Of a stretch of 64,000 nt of DNA, positions 20,701 to 29,100 are shown piece after piece. Source of the DNA: Limnomonas spitsbergensis (taxonomy: Eukaryota > Chlorophyta > Chlorophyceae > Chlamydomonadales); assembly GCA_037349105.1 (NCBI GenBank), contig JAYJMM010000123.1, positions 5,704,001 to 5,768,000 of the forward strand, read 5' to 3'. The first letter of the stretch is position 1; every line of letters starts with the position of its first letter. A program made the position numbers and the translations under genes. The notes under the pieces are model-generated. The model was not told the DNA's origin, searched no databases, and saw only the letters and a program-made list of their open reading frames with translations.

Positions 20701-21683
20701 AATTGTACTGCACCTGGGCGGGGAATTGTACTGCACCTGAGCGGGGAATTGAACTGCACCTGAGCGGGGAATTGTACTGCACCTGAGCGGGGAATTGTAC
20801 TGCACCTGAGCGGGGAATTGTACTGCACCTGAGCGGGGAATTGTACTGCACCTGGGCGGGGAATTGAACTGCACCTGGGCGGGGAATTGAACTGCACCTG
20901 GGCGGGGAATTGAACTGCACCTGGGCGGGGAATTGTACTGCACCTGGGCGGGGAATTGTACTGCACCTGGGCGGGGAATTGTACTGCACCTGGGCGGGGA
21001 ATTGTACTGCACCTGGGCGGGGAATTGTACTGCACCTGGGCGGGGAATTGTACTGCACCTGAGCGGGGAATTGAACTGCACCTGAGCGGGGAATTGTACT
21101 GCACCTGAGCGGGGACTGTACTGCACCTGAGCGGGGAATTGTACTGCACCTGAGCGGGGAATTGTACTGCACCTGGGCGGGGAATTGTACTGCACCTGGG
21201 CGAGGAATTGTACTGCACCTGGGCGGGGAATTGTACTGCACCTGGGCGAGGAATTGTACTGCACCTGGGCGGGGAAATATACTGCACCTGAGCAGGGAAT
21301 TGTACTGCACATGTGTGTCTTACTACACTTGTGTGTGTGTTGTACTACACAAGATTGTACCTGGTTGTACAGTCCACTCGTAAACTTCGAATTGCGCGAA
21401 CTTGGAGCCTTAGATAGATGCAGCAATTGGTGCTACGAAGCTGCTGATTGATGTTGTACTTAACCCTAAAACCCTTAACCCTAAACCCTTAAACCCCAAC
21501 CCTGAAGCAATTGGTGCTACGAAGCTGCTGATCGCTGTTCTCCTTAACCCTAAAACCCTTAACCCTAAACCCTTAAACCCTAACCCTGAAGCAATTGGTG
21601 CTACGAAGCTGCTGATCGCTGTGCCCTAAACCTGAAGCGTACCGCTGCTGCCCCACTACCTGCAGGCATTCAAGTTGTCATGA
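5311..21683 (+). CDS. RBM39: RBM39/CAPER-like splicing factor (RS domain, one RRM, C-terminal UHM)
   Basis: Joined exons: 5311-5790, 7490-7561, 8868-8891, 9496-9549, 10971-11024, 13809-14339, 18093-18221, 19447-19572, and weakly 21666-21683; about 495 aa. All introns are phase 0. Residues 1-160 are an Arg/Ser/Glu/Gly-rich region; ~174-245 form RRM1 (RNP2-like TVFASN, RNP1 KGFVYVEL); an Ala/Gly-rich linker ends in RISLMRKLAGSAGLQI, matching the RBM39 block before the last domain; ~406-490 are a UHM with an acidic helix (WDAEIAKDVAEEC) and the RWF (RXF) motif in NGRWFAGK. The family (human RBM39, related to U2AF65) binds UHM-ligand motifs of SF3B1/U2AF65 and acts in 3' splice-site choice in the nucleus. 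The second RRM of animal RBM39 is absent. An in-frame ATG at 5158 would add 51 residues; 5311 is preferred (G at -3 and +4). Confidence 0.87.
5830..6430 (+). repeat. ~100-115-bp purine-rich tandem repeat in RBM39-like intron 1
   Basis: About six G/A-rich units each contain GGGAGCAGGA(A/G)AAG, nearly the last bases of exon 1, followed by GAGAGGGAGAGAG and TGCTTCTGCATGGGG. The array therefore looks seeded by the exon 1 end. Minus-strand Pro/Leu/Ser ORFs here are by-products. Confidence 0.8.
6655..6845 (+). mobile_element. MITE-like element, family A, copy 1
   Basis: 191 bp with short imperfect inverted ends (CTGTGTTTCTT ... AAGAAACACAG). The subterminal motif is GACTCAGCTACATGTCAGCTAC and the interior is GGCC-rich. 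ATTGT occurs on both sides (just before and just after) and may be a target duplication. It lies in RBM39-like intron 1. Confidence 0.6.
7024..7232 (+). mobile_element. MITE-like element, family A, copy 2
   Basis: Same order of blocks as copy 1: GTTTATTTTTTGTGACTCAG, then AGCTACATGTC three times, CTGGCC, TTGGCCACCAGCCGTA, then GGCGGCCTACCAAAGGTG. The extra AGCTACATGTC units show the subterminal motif expands in tandem. Confidence 0.55.
7393..7433 (+). pseudogene. Echo of RBM39-like exon 2 start with acceptor
   Basis: CTTGCTTTGCAG plus ~30 bases of exon 2 are copied about 97 bp upstream of the real exon 2 with a few substitutions. The copy runs into TAA soon after the exon-like part and has no donor, so it cannot serve as an exon. 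Confidence 0.8.
7490..7561 (+). CDS. RBM39: RBM39-like exon 2 (residues 161-184)
   Basis: Acceptor TTTGCAG. Encodes EIKEMERATRTVFASN and on to RADEK, covering beta-1 / RNP2 of RRM1. The donor is AAG|GTGTGT, directly entering the 21-bp satellite. Confidence 0.85.
7562..8760 (+). repeat. 21-bp minisatellite starting at the exon 2 donor
   Basis: About 57 copies of GTGTGTGAACCTGGATCTG plus GT, with regular variants (ACCCTGG, ATGCTGG, GTGGTGG) that recur in blocks, suggesting higher-order duplication. The first unit contains the GT of the exon 2 donor. The period is divisible by three, so all frames stay open on both strands; the 444-512-residue ORFs here are not genes. Confidence 0.95.
8868..8891 (+). 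CDS. RBM39: RBM39-like exon 3, 24-nt microexon (residues 185-192)
   Basis: Acceptor TCCGCAG, eight codons DVFMFFSQ, donor CAG|GTGAGC. It completes helix alpha-1 of RRM1 (compare LEEFFS in RBM39), so it is needed for the fold. Confidence 0.8.
8936..9110 (+). repeat. Short tandem CCTAGATAAAAG repeat in intron 3
   Basis: About a dozen irregular AGCCCTAGATAAAA units. They contain telomere-like CCCTAGA. No coding potential. Confidence 0.7.
9496..9549 (+). CDS. RBM39: RBM39-like exon 4 (residues 193-210)
   Basis: Acceptor AACAG. Encodes VATVQDVQMIKDRSKKFK, the beta-2 region of RRM1 (compare GKVRDVRMISDRNSRRSK). The donor is AAG|GTGCGT. Confidence 0.85.
9590..10090 (+). repeat. GGATCT-rich degenerate repeat in intron 4
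   Basis: Irregular units of the type GGATCTGG(T/C)TGGCAGGATATGGATCACGG. A second block of the same family lies at 14360-14640 in intron 6. It looks like a dispersed satellite. Confidence 0.7.
10308..10490 (+). mobile_element. MITE-like element, family A, copy 3
   Basis: Has TTTTTGTTTCACGACTTACC, CAGCTACAC, CTCTGGCC, CTTGGCCACCAGTCGTAGGC and a GGTGGACTGGTAG end. It is colinear with the other family A copies. Confidence 0.5.
10560..10895 (+). repeat. 51-bp minisatellite in intron 4
   Basis: Six to seven units built from TGGTTTGTACTGTCCC / TTGGTTTGTACTTCCC / TTTGGTGTGTACTGCC, each itself a ~17-bp trimer. ORFs of 75-186 residues here are repeat artefacts. Confidence 0.9.
10971..11024 (+). CDS. 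RBM39: RBM39-like exon 5 (residues 211-228)
   Basis: Acceptor CTACCAG. Encodes GFVYVELSNADEVFKAMQ and contains RNP1. The donor is CAG|GTGAGG. Acceptor-side echoes (CCAGGGTTTTGTGT-like) lie at about 10122 and 10270; donor-side echoes GAGGTCTTCAAGGCCATGCAGG lie at about 11152, 11304 and 11949. Confidence 0.87.
11060..12320 (+). repeat. ~72-bp AGCTACA-rich tandem array in intron 5
   Basis: Units join TTCAGCTACAATTCAGCTACATCACTGATGAT to GGGAAGGGTGTGAAG. The latter derives from sequence just after the exon 5 donor (GACATGGGAAGGG), so the array mixes donor-side echoes with the AGCTACA motif of family A elements. Confidence 0.8.
12348..12532 (-). mobile_element. MITE-like element, family A, copy 4 (reverse)
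   Basis: A reverse-oriented copy, 185 bp. On its own strand it reads GTTTATTTTTTCGCGACTCAGC at one end; the other end is the imperfect inverse GTTTTTATTTTCCGACTATG. These are the clearest terminal inverted repeats of the family. Confidence 0.6.
12545..13265. repeat. GC-rich hairpin cluster in intron 5
   Basis: Contains several strong inverted repeats: CCCCCGGC/GCCGGGGG (~13120-13139), AACCCC/GGGGTT (~13154-13175), and CCGGGAAAAATGG pairing with CCATTTTCCCGG around a TTCG-like loop (~13199-13235). There is no ORF of interest. It may be the remains of a GC-rich element. Confidence 0.55.
13290..13450 (+). mobile_element. MITE-like element, family A, diverged copy 5
   Basis: Has GACTCAGCTACATGTCAGCTACAC, then CTGGCCAG, GGCCGCCGGCTGTAAGG and a CGAAGTTGGCCTC end. 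The interior is interrupted by a GGTTTAGGGTTT telomere-like insertion. Confidence 0.45.
13809..14339 (+). CDS. RBM39: RBM39-like exon 6 (residues 229-405)
   Basis: Acceptor GTGCTCAG. Begins MSGQPLLGQPVWVKSSEHER (last strand of RRM1), then a ~100-residue Ala/Gly-rich linker, then RISLMRKLAGSAGLQI and PTQYILLK. The single uninterrupted exon leaves no room for RRM2. The donor is AAG|GTGGGC. A minus-strand 174-aa ORF here is a GC-rich shadow. Confidence 0.88.
14350..15110 (+). repeat. GGATCTTGG repeats then interstitial telomere-type repeats, intron 6
   Basis: 14360-14640 is GGATCTTGG(T/A)(G)GCAGGATATGGATC-like. From 14680 a ~40-bp unit (CATACATGAAAGCTGAGGGC plus CCTAAACCCTAAAC) repeats about four times, then degenerate CCCTAAA runs continue to 15110. 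Confidence 0.8.
15430..17520 (+). repeat. 78-bp minisatellite derived from the acceptor and start of exon 7
   Basis: About 26 units. Each reads CACTGCCCGCTGGCAGACCATGGCCCCGGAGGATTAGGCTGCCAAGG-like and then CACCTCCTTTTTGAATAAATGG. The CTGGCAG/ACCATG...CCGGAGGA...GCTGC part corresponds to exon 7 with its acceptor (CCGCAG/AACATG...CCGAGGAGGAGGCTGC). Two units carry an ~18-bp insertion (AGTAAACTGGAAG, ~15920 and ~16735). The minus-strand 523-aa ORF is an artefact. Confidence 0.92.
17620..18060 (+). pseudogene. Four better-preserved echoes of RBM39-like exon 7 start
   Basis: Copies at about 17631, 17746, 17870 and 17968 keep the acceptor (GCAG or ACAG) and 30-60 bases of exon 7, for example SMFSPEEEEAAK followed by a stop. 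They are closer to the real exon than the 78-bp array and bridge it to the exon at 18093. All have stops or lack a donor. Confidence 0.85.
18093..18221 (+). CDS. RBM39: RBM39-like exon 7, first half of UHM (residues 406-448)
   Basis: Acceptor CCCGCAG. Encodes NMFSPEEEAANGDSWDAEIA and on to HCHVDKTSR, closely matching the RBM39 UHM start. The donor is AGG|GTAAGT. Donor-side echoes of the exon end lie at 18281-18360 and 18447-18490. Confidence 0.9.
18510..18835 (-). mobile_element. Diverged family A-like element (reverse) in intron 7
   Basis: On the minus strand it reads TTCAGCTACAATTCAGCTAC, ATGGTCCACCGCC, GGGCCATCGGCC, GGCCGGTCAAGG and GGCCGCCCGGCGGCC. The block order resembles family A, but the ends are unclear. 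Confidence 0.35.
19447..19572 (+). CDS. RBM39: RBM39-like exon 8, second half of UHM (residues 449-490)
   Basis: Acceptor ACCGCAG. Encodes GHVYLKYVATEAATAARQAL then NGRWFAGKKIGADFQFARAY. RWF is the tryptophan-ligand-binding RXF motif of UHMs. The donor is CAG|GTGGGT. An acceptor echo (TACTGCAGGGACATGTGTACT) lies at ~19391; donor echoes (ACGAGCAGGTGGGTCGAAG) lie at ~19947, 20003, 20061 and 20113. Confidence 0.9.
19585..19905 (+). repeat. Duplicated segment with a pol III B-box-like core
   Basis: About 50 bases at 19592-19643 (GTAGTGGTCAGACACTATTT and on) recur at 19853-19903 with ~85% identity. Between them is GGGTTCGACTCC (~19707), a perfect match to the GGTTCGANTCC B-box consensus. A convincing A box and tRNA fold are lacking. 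It could be a tRNA-derived SINE fragment. Confidence 0.35.
20235..21310 (+). repeat. 23-bp minisatellite in RBM39-like intron 8
   Basis: About 46 copies of ACTGCACCTGGGCGGGGAATTGT, with TGAGC, ACGGG and GAACTG variants clustered in repeating blocks. Minus-strand Pro/Gln/Cys-rich ORFs of 401-455 residues span it but are open in all frames and are not genes. Confidence 0.95.
21430..21640 (+). repeat. ~84-bp repeat with telomere-type tails
   Basis: Three copies of AGCAATTGGTGCTACGAAGC plus TGCTGAT, joined by AACCCTAAAACCCTTAACCC runs. They lie just before the proposed last exon of the RBM39-like gene. Confidence 0.75.
21666..21683 (+). CDS. RBM39: Candidate last exon of RBM39-like gene (residues 491-495, stop)
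   Basis: Acceptor CCACTACCTGCAG after a pyrimidine-rich run; five codons AFKLS then TGA, in the phase required. Family members end shortly after the UHM, so a very short final exon is plausible. The alternative is read-through at 19573, which adds VGRSIECSGQ and further residues to a stop at 19654. Confidence 0.4.
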   Translation, partial: AFKLS

Positions 21684-21689
21684 ACTGAT

Positions 21690-23480
21690 GGCAGCTAATC
21701 TTTCGAGCTTTGATATGACAAGGCAACCAACCATTCAAGCAGTGGTGATGTGGCAGCTAACCTGTCAAGCGGAGATGATGAGGCTATCCACCTTCCAGGC
21801 TGAGATGGCAATTGTACATTTTGCCTTCAAGCGGTGATGACACGGGTCCGTCAATCTTAGGGTAGCTGACCAGTAGCTGACTTGTAGCTTTAGGGTGCGT
21901 CATGTGGGAAGCTGGCCATTCGGCTTTTTGGAGAGGAGCATGGGCTTCACATGATTTTCTGCCCATTTTATACAGACCTTCGCTTTGAATTGAACCTGAT
22001 TTCTCATCATTTTCGAATGGGTGAGGACATGGCTGTGTAACGGTACATGAATGGTGATTTTTGCAGGCGTAACTTTTCAGAGTTCGGTGCATCTTAATTA
22101 TTGAGGAATATGGGATTGCCTGTACCGGTAAGTCGTCTCTCATTATGTGTGATGAAGTGGGAGCATCATCTCAAAACTTCTGACAATCCTTCCGTCTCCC
22201 TCCTAATCTTATCGGCGCTGTTCAACTTCACCCCCCTCGGGCCTCTAGGCCTCCTACATTCTAGGAGTTTAGAACAGTGCATACCCGCTGGGCCCTGCTG
22301 AACGCTCGGCCACGTGGAGCGTACAATGTAGGAGTACGAACAGTTGTGGATCTCGACCATGGGAGTTTGTCTGCCTCCTATCAATCTGGATGCGTGCCTC
22401 ATATTAATCTGGTTGCGTTATCTGCGTTATCTCAATCATGGACACAAGGACAACGATACTTACAGCAGGTGTCAATGACGTTATACCTTGGGGCCCTGTT
22501 CAAAAAGGCTCGGCCGCATAACTAAAAGGGGCGGGAAACAACTTATAGCACGTGTCTTTCGTTCATTTCCCCTCCAACCTTAAGTTTCCTCTTCCCAGTT
22601 GGGCGCCCACGTGGCCAACCTTTCGAGCAGGGCCCAGAGGTGTAACGTCATTGACTCCAAGCATGCATCCGACTGGACATCAGTCGCGTTCCATGACTTA
22701 CACCTCCACTGCTCCCACGTCATGTTTATGTGATTGGGGCTTGTCTTCTGCACCATGCCCTGGGGGTCCTTCCCACGCCACTGGTTTGTGGTTGTGTGTT
22801 GGCTGCCTTCCAATGGGGGCTGCTGTCTTTTCGCTCTCTGGCCCATGTTTGTTGTCAAGTGCTAGACAAGATTTGGGTTAAACAATTAACCATAATTTTT
22901 TCCCACACCCCTTAAACTGGTTTGCCCGCATCTGTCACATGCATCAAATGTGATGATAGGCTTGACTGAAAAACCCACCAGGATCTTCGAAGATTCTGGT
23001 AAGTTAGGGTAGAATTTGAAACCCAAGTTGCAAGTAGTCCATGAAGACGTATTCATCGCCGTGTCACGCCCTTGATCTCTGTGATAATGTGTGACGTTAC
23101 ACCTCTGGGCCCTGCTTAATTTAAGCCATGTGAAAATGTGTACGCCACCAATCCGCTCAGCAAAACACACACACACATGCACACATGTCTGCAAGGGTAG
23201 GGTTGTTTAGGGTTTCCTAGCTGGCTTTTGTTTTGCCGACGTGGCCGAGCTTTGTTTAAGCAGGGCCCAGAGGGTAACGCCATTAGTTGGTCTGCCAGGG
23301 TATAGTGGTTTCTTGGCTGACATTTTGTTTGCCGGTGTGGCCGAGTTTATTTAAGCAGGGCCCAGAGGTGTAACGTCATGAACTGGTTTGCGAGGATAGG
23401 GTGGCCAGCCTCACACTTTTTGAAGTCCAAGAAAAAAACACGGGTAATTCTGACCTCCCTTCCCAAATGGCCAAATGTGT
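21690..23480. repeat. Intergenic region with a dispersed GGGCCC element family
   Basis: No convincing gene. A motif set GGCC(A/G)...AGCAGGGCCCAGAGG(T)GTAACGTCAT recurs at ~22600-22650, ~23245-23285 and ~23335-23380, and inverted at ~23090-23135; related GGGCCCTG pieces lie at 22310 and 22491. These look like copies or ends of one small element family. The 119-aa minus-strand ORF at 21784-22143 is unassigned. Confidence 0.5.
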
Positions 23481-23507
23481 CCTCACGCAGCATTCTGCAA
23501 CACCAGT

Positions 23508-24300
23508 GTGTTAGACCTGCAACACCAGTGTGCTAGACCTGCAACACCAGTGTGTTAGACCTGCAACACCAGTGTGCTAGACCTGCAACACCAGTGTGTT
23601 AGACCTGCAACAACAGTGTGCTAGATCTGCAGCACCAGTGTGTTGGATCTGCAACACCAGTGTGTTGGATCTGCTACACCAGTATGTTGGATCTGCAACA
23701 TAAGTGTGTTGGATCTGCAACACCAGTGTGTTGAATCTGCAACAACAGTGTGTTGGATCTGCAACACCTGTGTGTTGGATCTGCAACACCAGTGTGTTGG
23801 ATCTGCAACACCTGTGTGTTGGATCTGTAAGACCAGTGTGTTGGATCTGCACCACCAGTGTGTTCGATCTGCAACAGCAGTGTTGGATCTGCAACACCAG
23901 TGTGTTGGATCTGCAACACTAGCAACACCCGTGTGTTGGATATGCAACACCAGTGTGTTGGATCTGCAGCAGCAGTGTGTTGGATCTGCAACAGCAGTGT
24001 GTTGAATCTGCAACAGCAGTGTGTTGGATCTGTAACACCTGTGTGTTGGATCTGCAACACCTGTGTGTTGGATCTGCAACACCAGTGTGTTGGATCTGCA
24101 ACACCAGTGTGTTGGATCTGCAACACCTGTGTGTTGGATCTGCAACATAAGTGTGTTGGATCTGCAACACAAGTGTGTTGGATCTGCAACACCTGTGTGT
24201 TGGATCTGCAACACCAGTGTGTTGGATCTGCAACACCTGTGCGTTGGATCTGCAACACCAGTGTGATGAATCTGTAACACCAGTGTGTTGGATCTGGATT
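23508..24300 (+). repeat. 22-bp minisatellite, intergenic
   Basis: About 35 copies of TGCAACACCAGTGTGTTGGATC. CAACACCAGTGTGTTG is an imperfect palindrome, so each unit can form a small hairpin. ORFs in several frames (up to 219 aa) are artefacts. Confidence 0.95.
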
Positions 24301-24939
24301 GGATCTGGATCTGGATCTGGATTGGAATGACTTGATCTGCTACAAGTCAATAACGTTACACCTGCAACAAGTGCTGGGCTCTGACTTAGCACAATAGGGT
24401 TTAGTAGAAGCCGCAACACAGGGGGTAGTGGAATCTGTACATCTGGCTGAAGTGGAATCAATCAGATTACAGATTCGAATCGTTATTCTAGGTATTAATA
24501 GAGGCACACCGCGAATCTAATACATCCCACATTGAATACCTCGCTTTGCATGTAATGCGGCACCTTTTCACCGTATCAGGACGTCTGCATCACAACGGGA
24601 TTGTAAAAACTGAAAAATGTGTGTACCGCATGCTTGCAAAATAACTGTCAGGATCGATAATTCCCTACACAGTCCGCAATGCGGTCAATCATACAAAACC
24701 AACCCTACAACGATCCATCACACAGTCCCGCTTAATTGCGTTGAGTTATTACCGTCATTTACAGCCCTGTGCGGCGAATGCCCCCCCCCCCTCACCCCTC
24801 CTGTTCATCAGTCCCCTCTCGTCCTCGGCCCCATGCGCTTTCTTGGCGCCTAGTTTTGCATGCGAGGAAGAAGGAAGAAAAGGATGGAAAATTTACCGCC
24901 CTGAAAACTATGGGAATGAATTGCCCTGCCCAAAGGGTT

Positions 24940-25200
24940 TCATCCACTTCCAGGGGGGAAAAGGATGGAGAGGGTTGCATCTACTTCCAGGGAGAAAAGG
25001 ACGGAGAGGGACAGCCCTGGAAATAATGGAAATGGACAGCCCTGCCCACAGGGTTGCATCCACTTCCAAGGGGGAGGAGAGAATGGAAAAGGGTGGAAAA
25101 TGATGGAAATGGAGAGCCCTGCCCACAAGGTTGCATCCACTTCCAGAGGGGAAAGGGTGGAAATGATGGCAAATTATGGAAATGGACAGCCAAGCCCACA
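24940..25200 (-). repeat. ~70-bp degenerate repeat, intergenic
   Basis: Four to five units with GGTTGCATCCACTTCCAGGG and GGAAATGGA(C/G)AGCCCTGCCCACA on the plus strand. No gene seen. Confidence 0.7.
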
Positions 25201-25254
25201 TATCCCCGCTGCAACACCCACATGTCATATCCTGATATACCATGATGGGTGTTC

Positions 25255-25440
25255 CACGAGGGGTTGCAGATCCAGTGCAGATCCTGCCCGTTTGCAGATC
25301 CACTGCAGATCTTGCTAACGTTCAGATCCAGTGCAGATCCTGCCCGTTTGCAGATCCACTGCACATCTTACTAACGTTCAGATCCAGTGCAGATCCAGCC
25401 CGTTTGCAGATCCACTGCAGATCTTGCTAACGTTAGCTGC
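25255..25440. repeat. ~56-bp repeat, intergenic
   Basis: Three units of GATCCAGTGCAGATCC(T/A)GCCCG then TTTGCAGATCCACTGCAGAT and CTTGCTAACGTTCA. Confidence 0.8.
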
Positions 25441-26050
25441 GCTTTCACACTGCCAGCTGCGCGTTCACATTACCAGCTACGCGTCCACACTGTCAGCTGT
25501 GCGTTCACACCGCCAGCTGCGCGTCCACACTGCCAGCTGCGCGTTCACACTGCCAGCTGCGCGTTCACACTGCCAGCTGCGCGCTCATACCGCCAGCTGC
25601 GCGTCCACACTGCCAGCTGCGCATTCACACTGCCAGCTGCGTGTTCACACTGCCAGCTGCGCGTTCACACTGCCAGCTGCGCGTTCACACTGCCAGCTGC
25701 GTGTTCACACTGCCAGCTGCGCGTTCACACTGCCAGCTGGTTGTTCACACTGCCAGCTGCACGTCCACAATGCCAGCTGCGTGTTCACACTGCCAGCTGG
25801 TTGTTCACACTGCCAGTTGCGCGTTCACACTGCCAGCTGCGCGCTCACACTGCCAGCTGCGCATTCACACTGCCAGCTGCACGTCCACACTGCCAGCTGC
25901 GCGATCACACCGCCAGCTGCACGTTCACACTGCCAGCTGCGTGTTCACACTGCCAGCTGCGCATTCACACTGCCGGCTGCACGTTCACACTGCCAGCTAC
26001 GCGCTCACACTGCCAGCTGCTCGTTCACACCGCCAGCTGCGCATTCACAC
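25437..26050 (-). repeat. 20-bp minisatellite at the end of the last RING-gene exon
   Basis: About 30 copies; minus-strand unit CAGCTGGCAGTGTGAACGCG. The proposed RING-gene exon 4 ends GCGCAGCTGGCGGTGTGAATG, so the array is a direct extension of the exon edge. Plus-strand Ala/His/Cys-rich ORFs are artefacts. Confidence 0.93.
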
Positions 26051-26131
26051 CGCCAGCTGCGCGGCCCGGCTCCTCTTGTGTCTGCGCCGCCTCTCGTCCG
26101 TCGGCACCCACCAGCCCATGGTAAAGTTAAC
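26045..26131 (-). CDS. RING gene candidate exon 4 (residues 177-204)
   Basis: Acceptor CCCTGACAG; reads VNFTMGWWVPTDERRRRHKR to QLAV and TGA. An echo of the acceptor plus the first six codons (VNFTMG then stop) lies at about 26228-26210 on the minus strand. The final GTGTGA could instead be a donor. Confidence 0.4.
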   Translation of the reverse strand, partial: VNFTMGWWVPTDERRRRHKRSRAAQLAV

Positions 26132-29100
26132 CTGTCAGGGGTGCAGCTCAGGGTTTAGAACTCACACTTCAACTGCACTCCAGCCACACTCCAACCTATT
26201 CGGCACCCATTAGCCCATAGTGAAGTTGACCTGTCAGGGGTGCAGCACAGGGTTTAGATTTCACACTTCAACAACACCTCTTCATACCTGGGCGCCAGAG
26301 ACACCTGGTAACACGCGCTGCCGCTGCACCCTCATCCAAACCGACATTTCACATGTTTCAACAATTGCATTCCACACTTTCACCTCACTGATATTCAGTT
26401 CACGACAGTTCCACGTGCGATATACCTCACATTCATACCGCTTCATACCTGTGAAGTACTCCATACCTGTGGGGTACTAATCCATACCTGTGGGGTGCTC
26501 CATATCTGAGGGATACTAATCCATACCTGAGGAATACTAATCCATACCTGAGGGATACTAATCCATACCTGTGGGATACTAATCCATACCTGTGGGATAC
26601 TAATCCATACCTGTGGGATACTTATCCATACCTGATGGATACTAATCTATACCTGAGGGATACTAATCCATACCTGAGGGATACTAATCCATACCTGTGG
26701 GATACTAATCCATACCTGCGGGGTACTTCATACCAGTGGAGTACTAATCCATACCTGTGGGATACTAATCCATACCTGTGGGATACTAATCCATACCTGC
26801 GGGGTACTCCATACCAGTGGGGTACTAATCCATACCTGTGGGGTACTCCATACCTGAGGGATACTAATCCATACCTGTGGGGTACTCCATACCTGTATGT
26901 GGGGTACTAATCCATACCTGCAGGGTGCTCCATACCTGAGTGATACTAATCCATACCTGAGGGATACTAATCCATACCTGTGGGGTACTAATCCATACCT
27001 GTGGGGTGCTCCATATCTGAGGGATACTAAAACATACCTGAGGGATACTAATCCATACCTGAGGGATACTAAGCCATACCTGAGGGATACTAATCCATAC
27101 CTGAGGGATACTAATCCATACCTGTGGGATACTAATCCATACCTGTGGGATACTAATCCATACCTGAGGGATACTAATCCATACCTGAGGGATACTAATC
27201 CATACCTGAGGGATACTAATCCATACCTGAGGGATACTAATCCATACCTGAGGGATACTAATCCATACCTGAGGGATACTAATCCATACCTGAGGGATAC
27301 TAATCCATACCTGAGGGATACTAATCCATACCTGAGGGATACTAATCCATACCTGAGGGATACTAATCCGTACCTGAGGGATACTAATCCATACCTGAGG
27401 GATACTAATCCATACCTGAGGGATACTAATCCATACCTGTGGGGTGCTCCATATCTGAGGGATACTAAAACATATCTGAGGGATACTAAAACATACCTGA
27501 GGGATACTAATCCATACCTGAGGGATACTAATCCATACCTGAGGGATACTAAGCCATACCTGAGGGATACTAATCCATACCTGAGGGATACTAATCCATA
27601 CCTGAGGGATACTAATCCATACCTGTGGGATACTAATCCATACCTGTCGGATACTAATCCATACCTGAGGGATACTAATCCATACCTGAGGGATACTAAT
27701 CCATACCTGAGGGATACTAATCCATACCTGAGGGATACTAATCCATACCTGAGGGATACTAATCCATACCTGAGGGATACTAAGCCATACCTGAGGGATA
27801 CTAATCCATACCTGAGGGATACTAATCCATACCTGCGGGGCCACCCAGGGCGAAGAGGCATGCCATCCAAAGCGCGCTGCATACTGCCCCGCCTCGCCCG
27901 CCACTTGCTGCGCCGCGACGGCCGGGTGTCCGCCGCCGCCGTCTGTTGGCCACGCGAGGGAGATGAATGCCCTGCCTGCCTGCATGTTGTTCGGCAAGCC
28001 CTGTGTGGCGTAGCCCAAGCCACGCACCGCCTGCTCCTGCTGCTGCGCGAGGCCGGGCGGCCGGGGCAGGGTGCGTCGTGCGTGGAGGTACCTGCTCCTC
28101 CCGGCCTGCGAGCGTCGCTGGGCAGCCAAGCGGGTGGCGTCACGTTCTGCAGCGGTCACAGGAATCCAGGTTTCAGGTTTAACATCTTGTCATCTTGTGT
28201 ATTTAATTTCACCCCCCCCCCCACTCAGGTCTCGCCTCGGGCATTACTTGATGCATTTATTATTTCTTTCTATGCTCTGCCCTTAGGAGTACAAAGCTGA
28301 CCGTTGTTTGCGTCAGATACCTGGTAAGGGCCAAAAATATTCCACCGGTAAATATCTATATAGAAAGAAAGACTACTCCTCCGCCGAAGCAGGAGGCGTG
28401 AGAACCGCTCGACCCACAGCAGCTTTATCCAGGTTGGTAGGATAGCCCGCTCACGACATTCTGCGGGGTGCATTTAACGAAGCACCAGACGTTTTGAACC
28501 AAATGAACCTTGGCAGACCTCAGGGTGGACTAGACTTCCAGTCAGCGTAGTACCACTACCGGGGAAATATCTATATAATATCATGCAAGCCATACCGGTG
28601 AATATTTAGTATCATAAAAATGTCATATAATGCGGTGAGCCAGAAGGGCTAAGACATGAAGAGATCGCTACTGATCCCAATTCGAAATGGAACCTGTCAT
28701 TAGCCAATCGTCATTACCGGTACCATTAGCCATTCAATGTGTGTCAAATGGTGAGAATACGATTTAGGGTTTAGGGTTTAGGGTTAAAGGTTTGTAGTAC
28801 TGAAGGTTTTGATTGCCTTCCCTCAGAGGCACAAATTGATTGTTTGAAGTTTATTCAATGCATCTAACTCGAGCCATGGAAATGGACACAAACGATTGAT
28901 TTCCGAATGAAACTGGCACATTGACAGTTGAGCAATAGTATGCGTTGTGCATCTGTCACCCCTATCTACACAACGTCAGTTTTGAGGGAAGGCATTGAAT
29001 TTGCAGTACTTCCATAGTGCGGTACATGGTGGCCAAACCATGAAGCGATCCAGGCCTACGCGATGCACCGGTACGCGTCTCAGCAAATAATGGATGGGGG

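Noticed and set aside
20052..21426. Pro/Gln/Cys-rich ORFs of 401-455 aa on the minus strand
   Set aside because: A 23-bp repeat open in all three frames with no flanking conserved domain or start context.
23508..24300. CRISPR array or tRNA cluster
   Set aside because: 22-bp head-to-tail repeats with no spacers and no tRNA fold.
26728..28300. Single large ORFs through 26.7-28.3 kb on either strand
   Set aside because: Mostly the 21-bp array. Only the minus-strand 27833-28146 part is exon-like, and it has its own splice sites.
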